This document shows positions 47,330 through 56,070 of a stretch of DNA of 64,000 bases, in pieces. The translations under genes and the position numbers were made by a program. How positions within the stretch are numbered: position 1 is the stretch's first letter; the number at the start of each line of letters is the position of its first letter. The notes beneath the pieces are model-generated. The model saw only the letters and a program-made list of their open reading frames with translations, searched no databases and was not told the origin of the DNA. This stretch comes from Rhodobacter sp. TJ_12 (GTDB lineage Bacteria; Pseudomonadota; Alphaproteobacteria; Rhodobacterales; Rhodobacteraceae), in assembly GCF_020023995.1 (NCBI RefSeq), contig NZ_NRRD01000018.1, positions 1-64,000 of the forward strand, in the 5' to 3' direction.

Positions 47330-48844
47330 ATGCAGACCCGCCCCAATATTCTGATCATTATGGTGGATCAGGCCAATGGCACCTTGTTTCCCGATGGTCC
47401 CGCGCCGTTCCTGCACACCCCCCACCTTGATGCGCTGGCGGCGCGCTCGGTGCGCTTTGCCCATACCTACACGGCCAGCCCGCTTTGTGCGCCTGCGCGG
47501 GCCTCGTTCATGTCGGGGCAATTGCCGTCGCGCACGCGGGTCTATGACAATGCCGCTGAATTCTGTTCCGATATTCCCACCTTTGCGCACCACCTGCGCC
47601 GCGCGGGCTATGCCACCACGCTGTCAGGCAAAATGCATTTTGTCGGCCCAGATCAGTTGCACGGCTTCGAAGAGCGGCTGACGACCGATATTTACCCCGC
47701 TGATTTTGGCTGGACGCCGGATTACACAAGGCCCGGCGAGCGGATCGATTGGTGGTATCACAATCTTGGCTCGGTCACTGGCGCGGGCGTGGCCGAGATT
47801 TCCAACCAGATGGAATATGATGACGAGGTGGCCTATCACGCAACCCGCAAGCTATATGATCTGTCGCGGCGCAGCGATGACCGGCCTTGGTGCCTGACGG
47901 TTTCGTTCACCCACCCGCATGACCCCTATGTGGCGCGCCGCAAGTTCTGGGATCTGTATGAGGGGTGCGCGGAGCTTGAGCCCAAAGTGCCCGCCTTCGA
48001 TCTGGCCGCGCATGATGCGCAGTCGCGCCGCATTTTAGAGTCGTGCGATATCGAAAATTTCGATATCCAGCCCGCGCATATCCGCCGCGCCCGGCAGGGC
48101 TATTTCGCCAATATCTCTTACCTGGATGAAAAGATAGGTGAAATTCTGGATGTTCTGGAACGAGGCCGGATGGCTGAAGACACGATTGTTGTCTTTGTCT
48201 CCGATCACGGGGACATGTTGGGCGAGCGGGGCTTGTGGTTCAAGATGAGCTTTTTCGACGGCTCGGCCCGGGTGCCCTTGATGATTTCGGCCCCGGGCTG
48301 GGAGGCTGGGCGGGTCGATACGCCCGTTTCAACGCTGGATGTAACGCCCACCTTGGCGGTGCTGGCGGGCATTGATATCTCGACCCTTGCGCGCTGGACC
48401 GATGGGGTAGACCTTGCCCCCATCGCCAAAGGCGCGCCGCGTCCCCCGGTGCCGGTTGAATATGCTGCCGAAGCCAGCATCGCGCCCTTGGTCTGTTTGC
48501 GCGATGGGCGCTACAAGATCATGCTGTGCGACGCCGATCCGCCGCTTCTTTACGATCTGGAGGCTGATCCGCAAGAGCTGGTGAATTTGGCCAATGATCC
48601 GGCCCATGCCGACACGCTGGCCCGGTTGACCGAACTGGCGATGGCGCGTTGGGATTTGGGCGCCTTTGACGCTGCGGTGCGAGAAAGTCAGGCGCGGCGC
48701 TGGGTCGTTTATGAGGCGCTGCGCAACGGGGCCTATTTCCCATGGGATTACCAGCCGCTGCAACGCGCGTCGGAACGCTATATGCGCAACCACATGGATT
48801 TGAACACGCTAGAGGAAAGCCAGCGCTACCCGCGCGGGGAATGA
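47330..48844 (+). CDS. betC: Choline-sulfatase
   Basis: 504 residues from MQTRPNILIIMVDQANG. The formylglycine cysteine lies in SPLCAPARASFMSGQ (C53, C-x-P-x-R), the metal site in FVSDHGDMLGERGLWFKMSF, and the C-terminus (RRWVYEALRNGAYFPWDYQP) is the choline-sulfatase C-terminal domain. It releases choline and sulfate from choline-O-sulfate, feeding glycine-betaine synthesis. No betAB or betI is adjacent. The stop (TGA at 48842) meets the arsJ stop head-on as TGATCA, so the two are convergent with no gap. Confidence 0.9.
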   Translation: MQTRPNILIIMVDQANGTLFPDGPAPFLHTPHLDALAARSVRFAHTYTASPLCAPARASFMSGQLPSRTRVYDNAAEFCSDIPTFAHHLRRAGYATTLSGKMHFVGPDQLHGFEERLTTDIYPADFGWTPDYTRPGERIDWWYHNLGSVTGAGVAEISNQMEYDDEVAYHATRKLYDLSRRSDDRPWCLTVSFTHPHDPYVARRKFWDLYEGCAELEPKVPAFDLAAHDAQSRRILESCDIENFDIQPAHIRRARQGYFANISYLDEKIGEILDVLERGRMAEDTIVVFVSDHGDMLGERGLWFKMSFFDGSARVPLMISAPGWEAGRVDTPVSTLDVTPTLAVLAGIDISTLARWTDGVDLAPIAKGAPRPPVPVEYAAEASIAPLVCLRDGRYKIMLCDADPPLLYDLEADPQELVNLANDPAHADTLARLTELAMARWDLGAFDAAVRESQARRWVVYEALRNGAYFPWDYQPLQRASERYMRNHMDLNTLEESQRYPRGE

Positions 48845-50089
48845 TCACAGGCTGGCCAGTCGGCGTGCCGCAAGCCAACTGGCCGCCGCCATCAACCCGG
48901 CGGTGGCCAGACACAGTGCAAGCCCGCCGATCTGATAGCTAAGCCCCGACAAAAGCGTGCCAATCAGCCGCCCGGCCGCATTCGCCATATAGTAAAAGCC
49001 CACATCACGGGTGATCCGCTCTGCCGATCCAAAGGCAAGGATCAAATAGGAATGCAGCGCGGAATTCAGCGCGAAAACTGCCCCAAACAGCAACAACCCT
49101 GCCACCAGAAGCGCGGTCAGCCATGGGGCGGGCGCCCCGGCCAGTGCCGTGGCTGCTGCCAGCGTAAAGGGGATCGGCACCAGCGCACCGGCCCAGCCAA
49201 TCGCCTTGCGGGTCACCGCCGCTTCGGGCAGCGTTCTTGCGCGCAAAAGCTTGGGGGCGAAGCCCTGCACCGCACCGTAACCGATGATCCAAAGCGCCAT
49301 GAAGCCGCCGGTTAGGAAAAACGCCTCGCGGCTGCCCTGTGCGGTGCCATCGGACAGGACCGCGTGAAAATAGATCGGAATGCCGACGACAAACCACACA
49401 TCGCGCGCGCCAAACAAAAACATCCGCGCAAGGCTCAGCCGGTTCACGCGCGGATCTTTTGATCGCCATCCGCCCCAGCTTTCGGCGGATTTCATCCGCC
49501 CCGGCAGGCCCTTGGGCAAGAACACCACCACGGCGGCAAGGATCGCAGCCAAGATCGCGGCCATGCCCCAGATCGCGGGTTTGAAACCGACCAGCGCCAA
49601 TAGCGCCGCGCCCAGAAAGAAGCCAAGTCCCTTGACTGCGTTCTTTGACCCGGTCAGCGCCGCCACCCAGCGAAACAGTGCGCCATCGCCGCTGGGGGCC
49701 AGCAGCTTCACCGCGGATTTGGACGACATCTTGGCCAGATCCTTGGCCACGCCGGAAACGCCCTGCACCGCCATCACAAAAATCACCGAGGCGGTCAGGC
49801 TCCACCCCGGGTTCAACTGCGCCAGCGCGACCAGCGCCCCGATTTGCAGCGCCAGTCCGCCATAAAGCGTGGCCGCCAAGCCAAAGCGCGCGGCAAGCCA
49901 GCCGGCGCCAAGGTTGGTGACAATCCCCGCCACCTCATAAAGCAGAAAAAGCCATGCCAGATCGACGGGGCTGAACCCCAACTGGTTGAAATGCAGCAGA
50001 ACCAGCATCCGCAACGCCCCGTCAGAGAGCATGAAAGCCCAATAGGCGGCGGTCACGGCGGCATAGGCGCGGATCGGGTTGTCGCTCAT
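48845..50089 (-). CDS. arsJ: Organoarsenical efflux MFS transporter ArsJ
   Basis: 414 residues, twelve hydrophobic segments. ArsJ features are visible: MLSDGALRMLVLLHFNQLGF, SGVAKDLAKMSSKSAVKLLA and ALTGSKNAVKGLGFFLGA. ArsJ exports 1-arseno-3-phosphoglycerate, which the neighbouring GAPDH makes from arsenate and glyceraldehyde-3-phosphate. It is third in the minus-strand arsenic operon, 24 bases after the GAPDH gene. The gene pair is diagnostic and supports the call more than the MFS fold alone. Confidence 0.93.
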   Translation of the reverse strand: MSDNPIRAYAAVTAAYWAFMLSDGALRMLVLLHFNQLGFSPVDLAWLFLLYEVAGIVTNLGAGWLAARFGLAATLYGGLALQIGALVALAQLNPGWSLTASVIFVMAVQGVSGVAKDLAKMSSKSAVKLLAPSGDGALFRWVAALTGSKNAVKGLGFFLGAALLALVGFKPAIWGMAAILAAILAAVVVFLPKGLPGRMKSAESWGGWRSKDPRVNRLSLARMFLFGARDVWFVVGIPIYFHAVLSDGTAQGSREAFFLTGGFMALWIIGYGAVQGFAPKLLRARTLPEAAVTRKAIGWAGALVPIPFTLAAATALAGAPAPWLTALLVAGLLLFGAVFALNSALHSYLILAFGSAERITRDVGFYYMANAAGRLIGTLLSGLSYQIGGLALCLATAGLMAAASWLAARRLASL

Positions 50090-50113
50090 CGCGGGTCCTG
50101 TCGTCAGCCGGGG

Positions 50114-51121
50114 TCAGAGACTTTGGGCAACCATGCGGGCAATATCCGCCAGACGGCAGGCATAGCCCCATTCGTTGTCATACCAAGCATAGACCTTCAA
50201 TTGTGTGCCATTGATGACCATGGTCGAGGGCGCATCGATAATGGCGGATCGGTCATCATTGGTGAAATCCGAAGACACAAGCGGGCGCGTTTCCACGCCC
50301 AAAATGCCCCGCAGCGGGCCGTCGGCGGCGGCGGTGAAAAGCGCATTGACCTCTTCTGCCGTGGTCGGACGCTCCAGTTCAAAGACGCAATCGGTGAGCG
50401 AGGCATTTAACAGCGGCACGCGGACCGCATGGCCATTCAGGCGGCCTTTCAATTCGGGATAGATCAGCGTGATCGCGGTGGCCGAGCCGGTGGTGGTGGG
50501 GATCAGGTTCGTCAGCGCAGAGCGCGCGCGACGCATATCTTTGGCCGGACGATCGACGATCGTTTGGGTATTTGTCACATCGTGCAAGGTGGTGATCGAC
50601 CCGTGGCGAATGCCAAGATGTTCGTGGATCACCTTCACCACCGGCGCTAAGCAATTGGTGGTGCAAGAGGCCGCGGTCACAAGCCGCTGGCTGCCGTCGT
50701 AAAGGTGGTGGTTCACCCCATAAACAAGGTTGAGCGCCTCCCCATCCTTGACCGGCGCGCTCACGACCACTTTTTGCACCCCTGCGTTGAAGTAGGGGGC
50801 GATCTTCGCGGCGGTTTTGAAGACGCCAGTGCAATCGATCACCAGATCGATGCCCATTTCCCGCAGCGGAAGGTCTTCAAGCCGCGTCTCTTGCGTCAGC
50901 CGGATGCGCTGGTCGTTCAGCACCAAGGCGCCGGCCTCGGCGCGCACCGGGGTTTGCCAGCGGCCATGCACGGAATCGAATTCCATCAACAGCGCAAGCT
51001 GCTCAGCATCGCCCGCCGGTTCGTTCACCAGCACAATCTCGCCGCCTGCGCCAGCATCCATCAGGTTGCGCAGGGCAAGTTTGCCCATTCTTCCAAGGCC
51101 ATTGAGGGCGATGCGCGGCAT
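50114..51121 (-). CDS. ArsJ-associated glyceraldehyde-3-phosphate dehydrogenase
   Basis: 335 residues. It is a type [38 protein letters not shown] and the catalytic cysteine in [11 protein letters not shown] (C153), ending [18 protein letters not shown]. The variant signature ([10 protein letters not shown] rather than KVGINGFGRIG) is that of the arsenic-operon group. It makes the unstable 1-arseno-3-phosphoglycerate that ArsJ removes. It lies 3 bases after the ArsR-ArsC gene. It is probably not the glycolytic enzyme. Confidence 0.92.
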   Translation of the reverse strand: MPRIALNGLGRMGKLALRNLMDAGAGGEIVLVNEPAGDAEQLALLMEFDSVHGRWQTPVRAEAGALVLNDQRIRLTQETRLEDLPLREMGIDLVIDCTGVFKTAAKIAPYFNAGVQKVVVSAPVKDGEALNLVYGVNHHLYDGSQRLVTAASCTTNCLAPVVKVIHEHLGIRHGSITTLHDVTNTQTIVDRPAKDMRRARSALTNLIPTTTGSATAITLIYPELKGRLNGHAVRVPLLNASLTDCVFELERPTTAEEVNALFTAAADGPLRGILGVETRPLVSSDFTNDDRSAIIDAPSTMVINGTQLKVYAWYDNEWGYACRLADIARMVAQSL

Positions 51122-51124
51122 AGG

Positions 51125-51952
51125 TCACTCCGTATCGATCTGGGGGGCAAGCGTGTCGAGGCGCGCTTGCAAGGCGCGCCGGTCAAGCGTTTCAAGAGGC
51201 AAGGCGACAAAGGCAGACAGCCGACGATGCAGCGCGGCATAGCATTCAGCAAAGGCCAAGGCTTTCTGCGCCCCGGTGCCCGTCGCCTGCGCCGGGTCAG
51301 GCAGACCCCAATGCGCGCTGATCGGCTGGCCCGGCCAGGGCGGGCATTCCTCGGTCGCGGCCAGATCGCATAGGGTAAAAACGAAATGCATCTGCGGCGC
51401 GTTGGGTGCGCGGAACTGCGCCAAAGATTTGGACTTCAGCGTGTCGGTGGCATGGCCATTGCGCGCCAGCACCTCCAGCGCGAATGGGTTCGGTGCAGCC
51501 CCGGGGCGGGTGCCCGCCGAATGGGCGACGAACCGGCCTTGCCCAAGGTCGCGCAGCAGCGCCTCGGCGATGATCGAGCGGGCGGAGTTCCCGGTGCATA
51601 GAAACAGAACATGGAATGGGGCCACCGGTGCGGGTCCGCTGTTCAACACCTTGGGCAGAACATCGCCCCGCGCCCGCCCCAGATCAAGCGCTAGGTAGTC
51701 CACCAAAGCCTCGGTCGTTTCCAGATTGGCGGCGTAAAGCCTAGCACGTCCGTCCCGTGTCACCGTCACCAAGCGCGCGGCGGCGAGGTCGGACAGGTGA
51801 TGCGACAGCGTGTTGGGCTTTAGCCCCAAGGCTTTGACGATCTCGCCGGGACGGACACCCGAGGGCGCACGGCGCAAGATCAGCCGCAGCACAGCCAACC
51901 GATCCGGGTGGCCAAGGGTCGCAAAGGCGGTGGCGGCAAAAGTATGTTCCAT
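51125..51952 (-). CDS. arsR-arsC: Fused ArsR regulator and arsenate reductase (ArsC, LMW-PTP type)
   Basis: 275 residues. Residues 5-95 are a winged-helix ArsR domain (FATLGHPDRLAVLRLILRRA; ALGLKPNTLSHHLSDLAAAR). Residues 113-270 are a low-molecular-weight phosphatase-type ArsC with VLFLCTGNSARSIIAEALL (catalytic C119, R125), the Asp region WGLPDPAQATGTG and other cysteines in TLCDLAATEECPPWPGQP. The ArsR half contains no cysteine at all, so it cannot use the canonical three-Cys As(III) site. It starts the operon that continues with GAPDH and arsJ. Confidence 0.9.
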   Translation of the reverse strand: MEHTFAATAFATLGHPDRLAVLRLILRRAPSGVRPGEIVKALGLKPNTLSHHLSDLAAARLVTVTRDGRARLYAANLETTEALVDYLALDLGRARGDVLPKVLNSGPAPVAPFHVLFLCTGNSARSIIAEALLRDLGQGRFVAHSAGTRPGAAPNPFALEVLARNGHATDTLKSKSLAQFRAPNAPQMHFVFTLCDLAATEECPPWPGQPISAHWGLPDPAQATGTGAQKALAFAECYAALHRRLSAFVALPLETLDRRALQARLDTLAPQIDTE

Positions 51953-51980
51953 AATTCCGGATTAGTGGAAATAATTATGC
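51951..51980. promoter_or_regulatory. AT-rich imperfect dyad at the ars operon start
   Basis: ATAATTCCGG and GGAAATAATTAT form an imperfect inverted repeat overlapping the ATG of the ArsR-ArsC gene. It is far more AT-rich than its surroundings and is the likely operator or core promoter. Confidence 0.4.
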
Positions 51981-52139
51981 GTGTCGAATGATGATTGCAT
52001 GACAGTTGTGCGACGCGTGCCATGACACGGGCGCTTCAGGCCGGGGTGGGCCGGTCCGGCGATGTGACGCGGGCCAACGTCGTGAAACTGTCATGCGCCC
52101 GCGCGATCTTTTGGCGTCTTTGCCTGAACGGATTTGTCC

Positions 52140-52421
52140 ATGCTTACGCGCCTGCTGCACCGTCTTGCCCAAGCCTTGATCGTTTTTGGCGTCAGCACTG
52201 GGCTTGCCAGCGCTTGGCCGATGCCAAAAGGAGAGGGGCTCAAGACGCTGCGCAAGGAATGCACCCGCTGTCACGCGCTGCGCAATATCGTCAATGCTGA
52301 CGGTCGCGCCCGCGCGGAATGGGAAAAGCACGTTGTCGATATGACCGATATCGAGCGCCGCCCCGAGGCGATGAAAGCCGTGGTGGATTATCTGACCGAG
52401 CATTTCCCGCCCGGCTATTGA
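52140..52421 (+). CDS. Small periplasmic cytochrome c
   Basis: 93 residues. A signal peptide (LTRLLHRLAQALIVFGVSTG LASAW, split here by a space) precedes one heme site C-T-R-C-H in ECTRCHALRNIVNADG. After it come AEWEKHVVDMTDIERRPEAM and a short tail, KAVVDYLTEHFPPGY, typical of small monoheme cytochromes that accompany oxidoreductases. No clear Met ligand beyond M in the helix. No redox partner is adjacent. It lies between the ars operon and a metal ATPase. Confidence 0.75.
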   Translation: MLTRLLHRLAQALIVFGVSTGLASAWPMPKGEGLKTLRKECTRCHALRNIVNADGRARAEWEKHVVDMTDIERRPEAMKAVVDYLTEHFPPGY

Positions 52422-52517
52422 CCCGCGCCCGCACAGACGAAGCGTCGCCTGTCATAAGCCGTAAAATGCGCTAGAAGGGCAGAGCGGCGCGACCGGCCCG
52501 CAGGAAACGGGAGCAAG

Positions 52518-54419
52518 ATGGTGAGCGAAGAGACGCAGCGTTTGGCCCTCACTTGGGCGACGATTCTGGGCATGGCGATGGCGGCCCTGTGCCATTGGGC
52601 GTTGCCGGGTCTGGCGGAAAGCTGGCTCGAAGCTGCCGCACTGGTCGTCGTGTTTTTGGCTGGTGGTGTGCCCGCCGCGCTGCGCGCGCTGGACGCGCTG
52701 ATCAAGGAACGCACGCTCGACATCGATCTGTTGATGGTGATTGCGGCCGTTGCAGCCGCAGCGGTGGGGGCGGCGCTGGAAGGCGCGGTGCTTTTGACGC
52801 TGTTCAGCCTGTCGACCACCTTGGAGCATCGCGCGATGGGGCGCACGCGCCGCGCGATTGAGGCGTTGATGGAACTGCGCCCGGATCGAGCGCTCAAGCG
52901 TGTGGGCGACACCACGCAAGAGGTGGCAGTCGACAGCCTTGTGCCCGGCGATGTGGTGATGCTGCGCCCCGGCGCGCGGGTGCCGGTGGATGGCTTGATC
53001 GTCGAGGGCGAAGGCTCGGTCGATGAATCGACCATCACCGGGGAATCGGTGCCGGTGCACAAGGCACCGGGCGCGCAGGTGTTCGAAGCGACGGTGAACC
53101 TGCATGGTGTGCTGGCGGTCGAGGTGCGCAAGCCGCTCAGCGAAAGCACGGTCGCGCGGATGATCGCGCTGGTGACCGAGGCACAGGCGGCGCGCGCGCC
53201 GTCCGAGCGTTTTTCGGACTGGTTTGGTCAGCGTTACACGATTGCGGTTCTGGCGGGAGCGATTGTGGCGTTTATCGTTTTTGCCATGCTTGGCTATGGC
53301 TGGCACGCGGCGCTTTACAAGGCGGCCACGCTTTTGGTCGCGGCCAGCCCCTGTGCCATCGTGATTTCCGTGCCCGCAGCGATCTTGTCGGCCTTGGCGG
53401 TGTCCGCCCGGGGCGGGGTTCTGTTCAAAGGCGGCGCGGCGCTTGAAACATTGGCGTCGGTGTCGACCTTCGCTTTTGACAAGACCGGCACATTGACCAC
53501 CGGGCGGCAAGAGTTGGTCGAAATCCACTGCGAAGGCGATGAACGCGATTTTCTGGCCCGTCTGGCGGGGCTTGAAGCGCATTCCGAACATCCGATTGCC
53601 GAGGCGATCCGGCGGGCCGCCAAGGCGCGCGGCCTTGCCCCGGTCACCGTGCGCGAGGCGCGCGCCGTCCCCGGAGAGGGGATGGTCGGTGTCGATGACA
53701 GCGGGGTGATCTGGGCGGGCAACGCGCGTTTGGCCGCGCGTATGGGCGCCAAGGCCGAGGTGGATGCGGCCCAAGCGCTGCCCGAGGCGGTGCAACAGGC
53801 GCCGCGCACCTTGGTGCTTTTGGGACGCGGGGCGCATTACATCGGCGCCGCGACCTTTGAAGATTTGCCGCGCAGTTCCACCCCTTACGGTCTTGCGGCG
53901 CTGCGCGCGGGCGGGGTGAAACAGATCGCCATGCTAACCGGTGACCGGCGCGCCGTGGCGGAGCGGGTCGGGGATGAGTTGCGCATCCCGCGCGCCGCGA
54001 TCCATGCCGATCTGCGCCCCGAGGACAAGGTCGCCCTTGTGGCCGATCTGGCGGGCAAGGGGCGCGTCGCCTTTGTGGGCGACGGGGTGAATGATGCGGC
54101 GGCGCTGGCGCGCGCCGATGTGGGGATCGCGATGGGGGCGGCGGGCTCCGAAGTGGCGCTTCAAGCGGCGGATGTGGCCCTTTTGTCCGACGATATTGCC
54201 CGTCTGGCCGAGGCGCATCGTCTGGCCAAGCGCACCGCCACGATCATCCGACAAAACCTTGTCTTTGCCATGGGGGCGATGGTGGTGCTGGTCACTTCGG
54301 GGCTGTTTTTTTCTTTGCCGTTGCCGATTGCGGTGATCGGCCACGAAGGCGGCACCGTTTTGGTGGTGTTGAACGGCTTGCGGCTTTTGACCGACCCGAT
54401 CCGCAAGACAGAGGCCTAA
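52518..54419 (+). CDS. P1B-type metal-transporting ATPase, P1B-4 subgroup
   Basis: 633 residues. The pump motifs are TGES (174-177), SPC in AASPCAIVISVP (277-279), phosphorylation site DKTGTLT (321-327), SEHPIA, and GDGVNDAAALA. There is no N-terminal metal-binding domain and only about six membrane spans. The last spans hold GHEGGTVLVVLNGLRLL: SPC plus HEGGT defines subgroup P1B-4, whose members pump Co2+, Fe2+ or other metals. It stands alone on the plus strand, 96 bases after the cytochrome and 11 bases before the convergent hydrolase gene. Confidence 0.9.
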   Translation: MVSEETQRLALTWATILGMAMAALCHWALPGLAESWLEAAALVVVFLAGGVPAALRALDALIKERTLDIDLLMVIAAVAAAAVGAALEGAVLLTLFSLSTTLEHRAMGRTRRAIEALMELRPDRALKRVGDTTQEVAVDSLVPGDVVMLRPGARVPVDGLIVEGEGSVDESTITGESVPVHKAPGAQVFEATVNLHGVLAVEVRKPLSESTVARMIALVTEAQAARAPSERFSDWFGQRYTIAVLAGAIVAFIVFAMLGYGWHAALYKAATLLVAASPCAIVISVPAAILSALAVSARGGVLFKGGAALETLASVSTFAFDKTGTLTTGRQELVEIHCEGDERDFLARLAGLEAHSEHPIAEAIRRAAKARGLAPVTVREARAVPGEGMVGVDDSGVIWAGNARLAARMGAKAEVDAAQALPEAVQQAPRTLVLLGRGAHYIGAATFEDLPRSSTPYGLAALRAGGVKQIAMLTGDRRAVAERVGDELRIPRAAIHADLRPEDKVALVADLAGKGRVAFVGDGVNDAAALARADVGIAMGAAGSEVALQAADVALLSDDIARLAEAHRLAKRTATIIRQNLVFAMGAMVVLVTSGLFFSLPLPIAVIGHEGGTVLVVLNGLRLLTDPIRKTEA

Positions 54420-54429
54420 AGCCCGGGGC

Positions 54430-55914
54430 TTAGGCTTCCAAAAGCGGCAAGATCACGCCCAGAACCCAAGCCAAGCTGACCCCAAGCCCCAGCCCGGCGG
54501 GCAGTGCGCCTGTGCGGCGCGCGATCCAGCGCCCCATCAGCCCATGCACCAACCAAAAGACCACGATCACTGGCAGGGCCATCAAGATGAACAGCCGATC
54601 CGCATCGCCAAGGGCCACCGTGGCCGCAAGCGCGGCAAGCGCAATCAGTCGCGCCACCACCCGCCGCCATAGCGCTGCCCGTCCCGCCTCGGTCAGGGCC
54701 GCATCGGCCAGCATGAACGGCACCGTGCCCAGCACCAAAACCGCCATCAAAACCGCGCGCTCGGGCGAGGGCCAGAAATTGGTGAAATAGCGATCCAGCG
54801 CAAACCCAAAGAGTCCAAGCCCCCACAGGATCAACAGTCCGAGGGCTGCAAGCGACACCGGCCCGCGCAGCCCCGCGCCGCGCAAAACCGCCAGTTGCAG
54901 CACGCCGTAAAGCGCCAGATGCAGGCTTAAGGCGCTGATCGCGGTCACTGGCAGCGGGTTGACGTGAAAGGCTATCAGCAGCAGTGGCGTGGCCACGGCG
55001 GGGGCTAGACAGGCCAGCCAGAACTGCCCGCGCGAGATCGCCCGCGCCCCAGGACCCTTGCGCAACAGCGCCACCAGCGGATGCAGCAACAGCACCAGCC
55101 CGGTCAGAAGTGTGACGATCCAGACCCCCATCGCATCGATCGCGCCCGTGCTGACCCGACCGAAGCTGCGATCAAGCCAATCGCGTGCAGCGGTGATCGC
55201 CGCAGGGCTATAAAGCACGCCCACGTGGCCGACATGCGGTGCGACCATCGCGCGCCGCTCCACCGCACCGGAGACCGCCAGATCGCCCTCTGCCGCGGTG
55301 GGGTCGATTTGCTGCACAGCCTTCAGCGCGAAATCGCGCAGCATCCCCTCCCACGCGCCGGAAATCAGCAAAAGCCGCTCGGGCGCCTCTGGGCCGATGG
55401 CCTCGGAAAAGCTCGAAATCGCCACCACGGCATCAATCGGGGTGCCTGCCTGCGCCTCTTCTTCGGCCACGCGCACGATGATATCGGTCGCCATTGAATG
55501 CCCCAAAAGCGCCACGCCCGTCACCTTGGGCAGTGCGCGCGCGGCGGCGATGACCGCGCGGGTTTCCGCCATCAGATAGACGGTCGTCCCCTCGATCTTT
55601 GTGACATCGCCGCGCATCGGCACCGGATTGCGGCCTTGCCCCTCAAAATCGAAGGCCAAAACCCGATAGCCCGCCTGCGCCAGCCGAAAGGAGTAGCCCT
55701 GCATGATCTGACGTGAGCCTGCAAACCCATGCGCCACCACCACCGCGGGTCCCCCCTCGGCCCCCGCGCGCTGGTAAAGCGTCACAGGCGTTGTGCCGAC
55801 GGCAAGCGGGCGCATCTGCACACCGGCCCGCTCGCGCTCCAGCATGAAGACGGACAGAAGAACCAGGCACAGGGCAAACAACCCCAGCGCGGCATGGCGG
55901 ATCGGATGGGTCAT
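54430..55914 (-). CDS. Alpha/beta hydrolase fused to a multi-span membrane domain
   Basis: 494 residues from MTHPIRHAALGLF, with GGAAAG before the ATG. Residues 1-25 form a membrane anchor. The hydrolase follows: VVVAHGFAGSRQIMQGYSFR, and the nucleophile serine in ALLGHSMATDII, with YLMAETRAVIAAARALPKV before it. The last 230 residues contain six or seven membrane spans (MGVWIVTLLTGLVLLLHPLV ... FWLVHGLMGRWI). This two-domain arrangement is unusual and I do not know its substrate; a lipid or membrane-peptide hydrolase is plausible. A terminator ending the sulP-usp operon lies just upstream. Confidence 0.75.
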   Translation of the reverse strand: MTHPIRHAALGLFALCLVLLSVFMLERERAGVQMRPLAVGTTPVTLYQRAGAEGGPAVVVAHGFAGSRQIMQGYSFRLAQAGYRVLAFDFEGQGRNPVPMRGDVTKIEGTTVYLMAETRAVIAAARALPKVTGVALLGHSMATDIIVRVAEEEAQAGTPIDAVVAISSFSEAIGPEAPERLLLISGAWEGMLRDFALKAVQQIDPTAAEGDLAVSGAVERRAMVAPHVGHVGVLYSPAAITAARDWLDRSFGRVSTGAIDAMGVWIVTLLTGLVLLLHPLVALLRKGPGARAISRGQFWLACLAPAVATPLLLIAFHVNPLPVTAISALSLHLALYGVLQLAVLRGAGLRGPVSLAALGLLILWGLGLFGFALDRYFTNFWPSPERAVLMAVLVLGTVPFMLADAALTEAGRAALWRRVVARLIALAALAATVALGDADRLFILMALPVIVVFWLVHGLMGRWIARRTGALPAGLGLGVSLAWVLGVILPLLEA

Positions 55915-55989
55915 GGCGGCTTTCCGGCTGAAATGGCCCATAAGGTCGCCCGAAATGCCGCCCGGTGCAATGGCGGCAACGGGTCGCGC

Positions 55990-56017
55990 AAAAAGACGCG
56001 GCCTGTCGGCCGCGTCT
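55990..56017 (-). terminator. Intrinsic terminator of the sulP-usp operon
   Basis: AGACGCGGCC and GGCCGCGTCT form a perfect 10-bp stem with a TGTC loop. Read on the minus strand it is followed by TTTTTGCG. Confidence 0.9.
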
Positions 56018-56070
56018 CATGCCCTCGGGTGGCCCTTGAAGGGCGACAGGAGGGGCATGACCCTATTTGC

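Noticed and set aside
44911-47358. 815-codon frame opposite dnaG/rpoD
   Set aside because: Antisense shadow created by GC-rich codon third positions; the sense strand carries rpoD and dnaG with full motifs.
50114-51121. Glycolytic gapA
   Set aside because: Its place between ArsR-ArsC and ArsJ and the variant N-terminal motif fit the arsenic-specific GAPDH.
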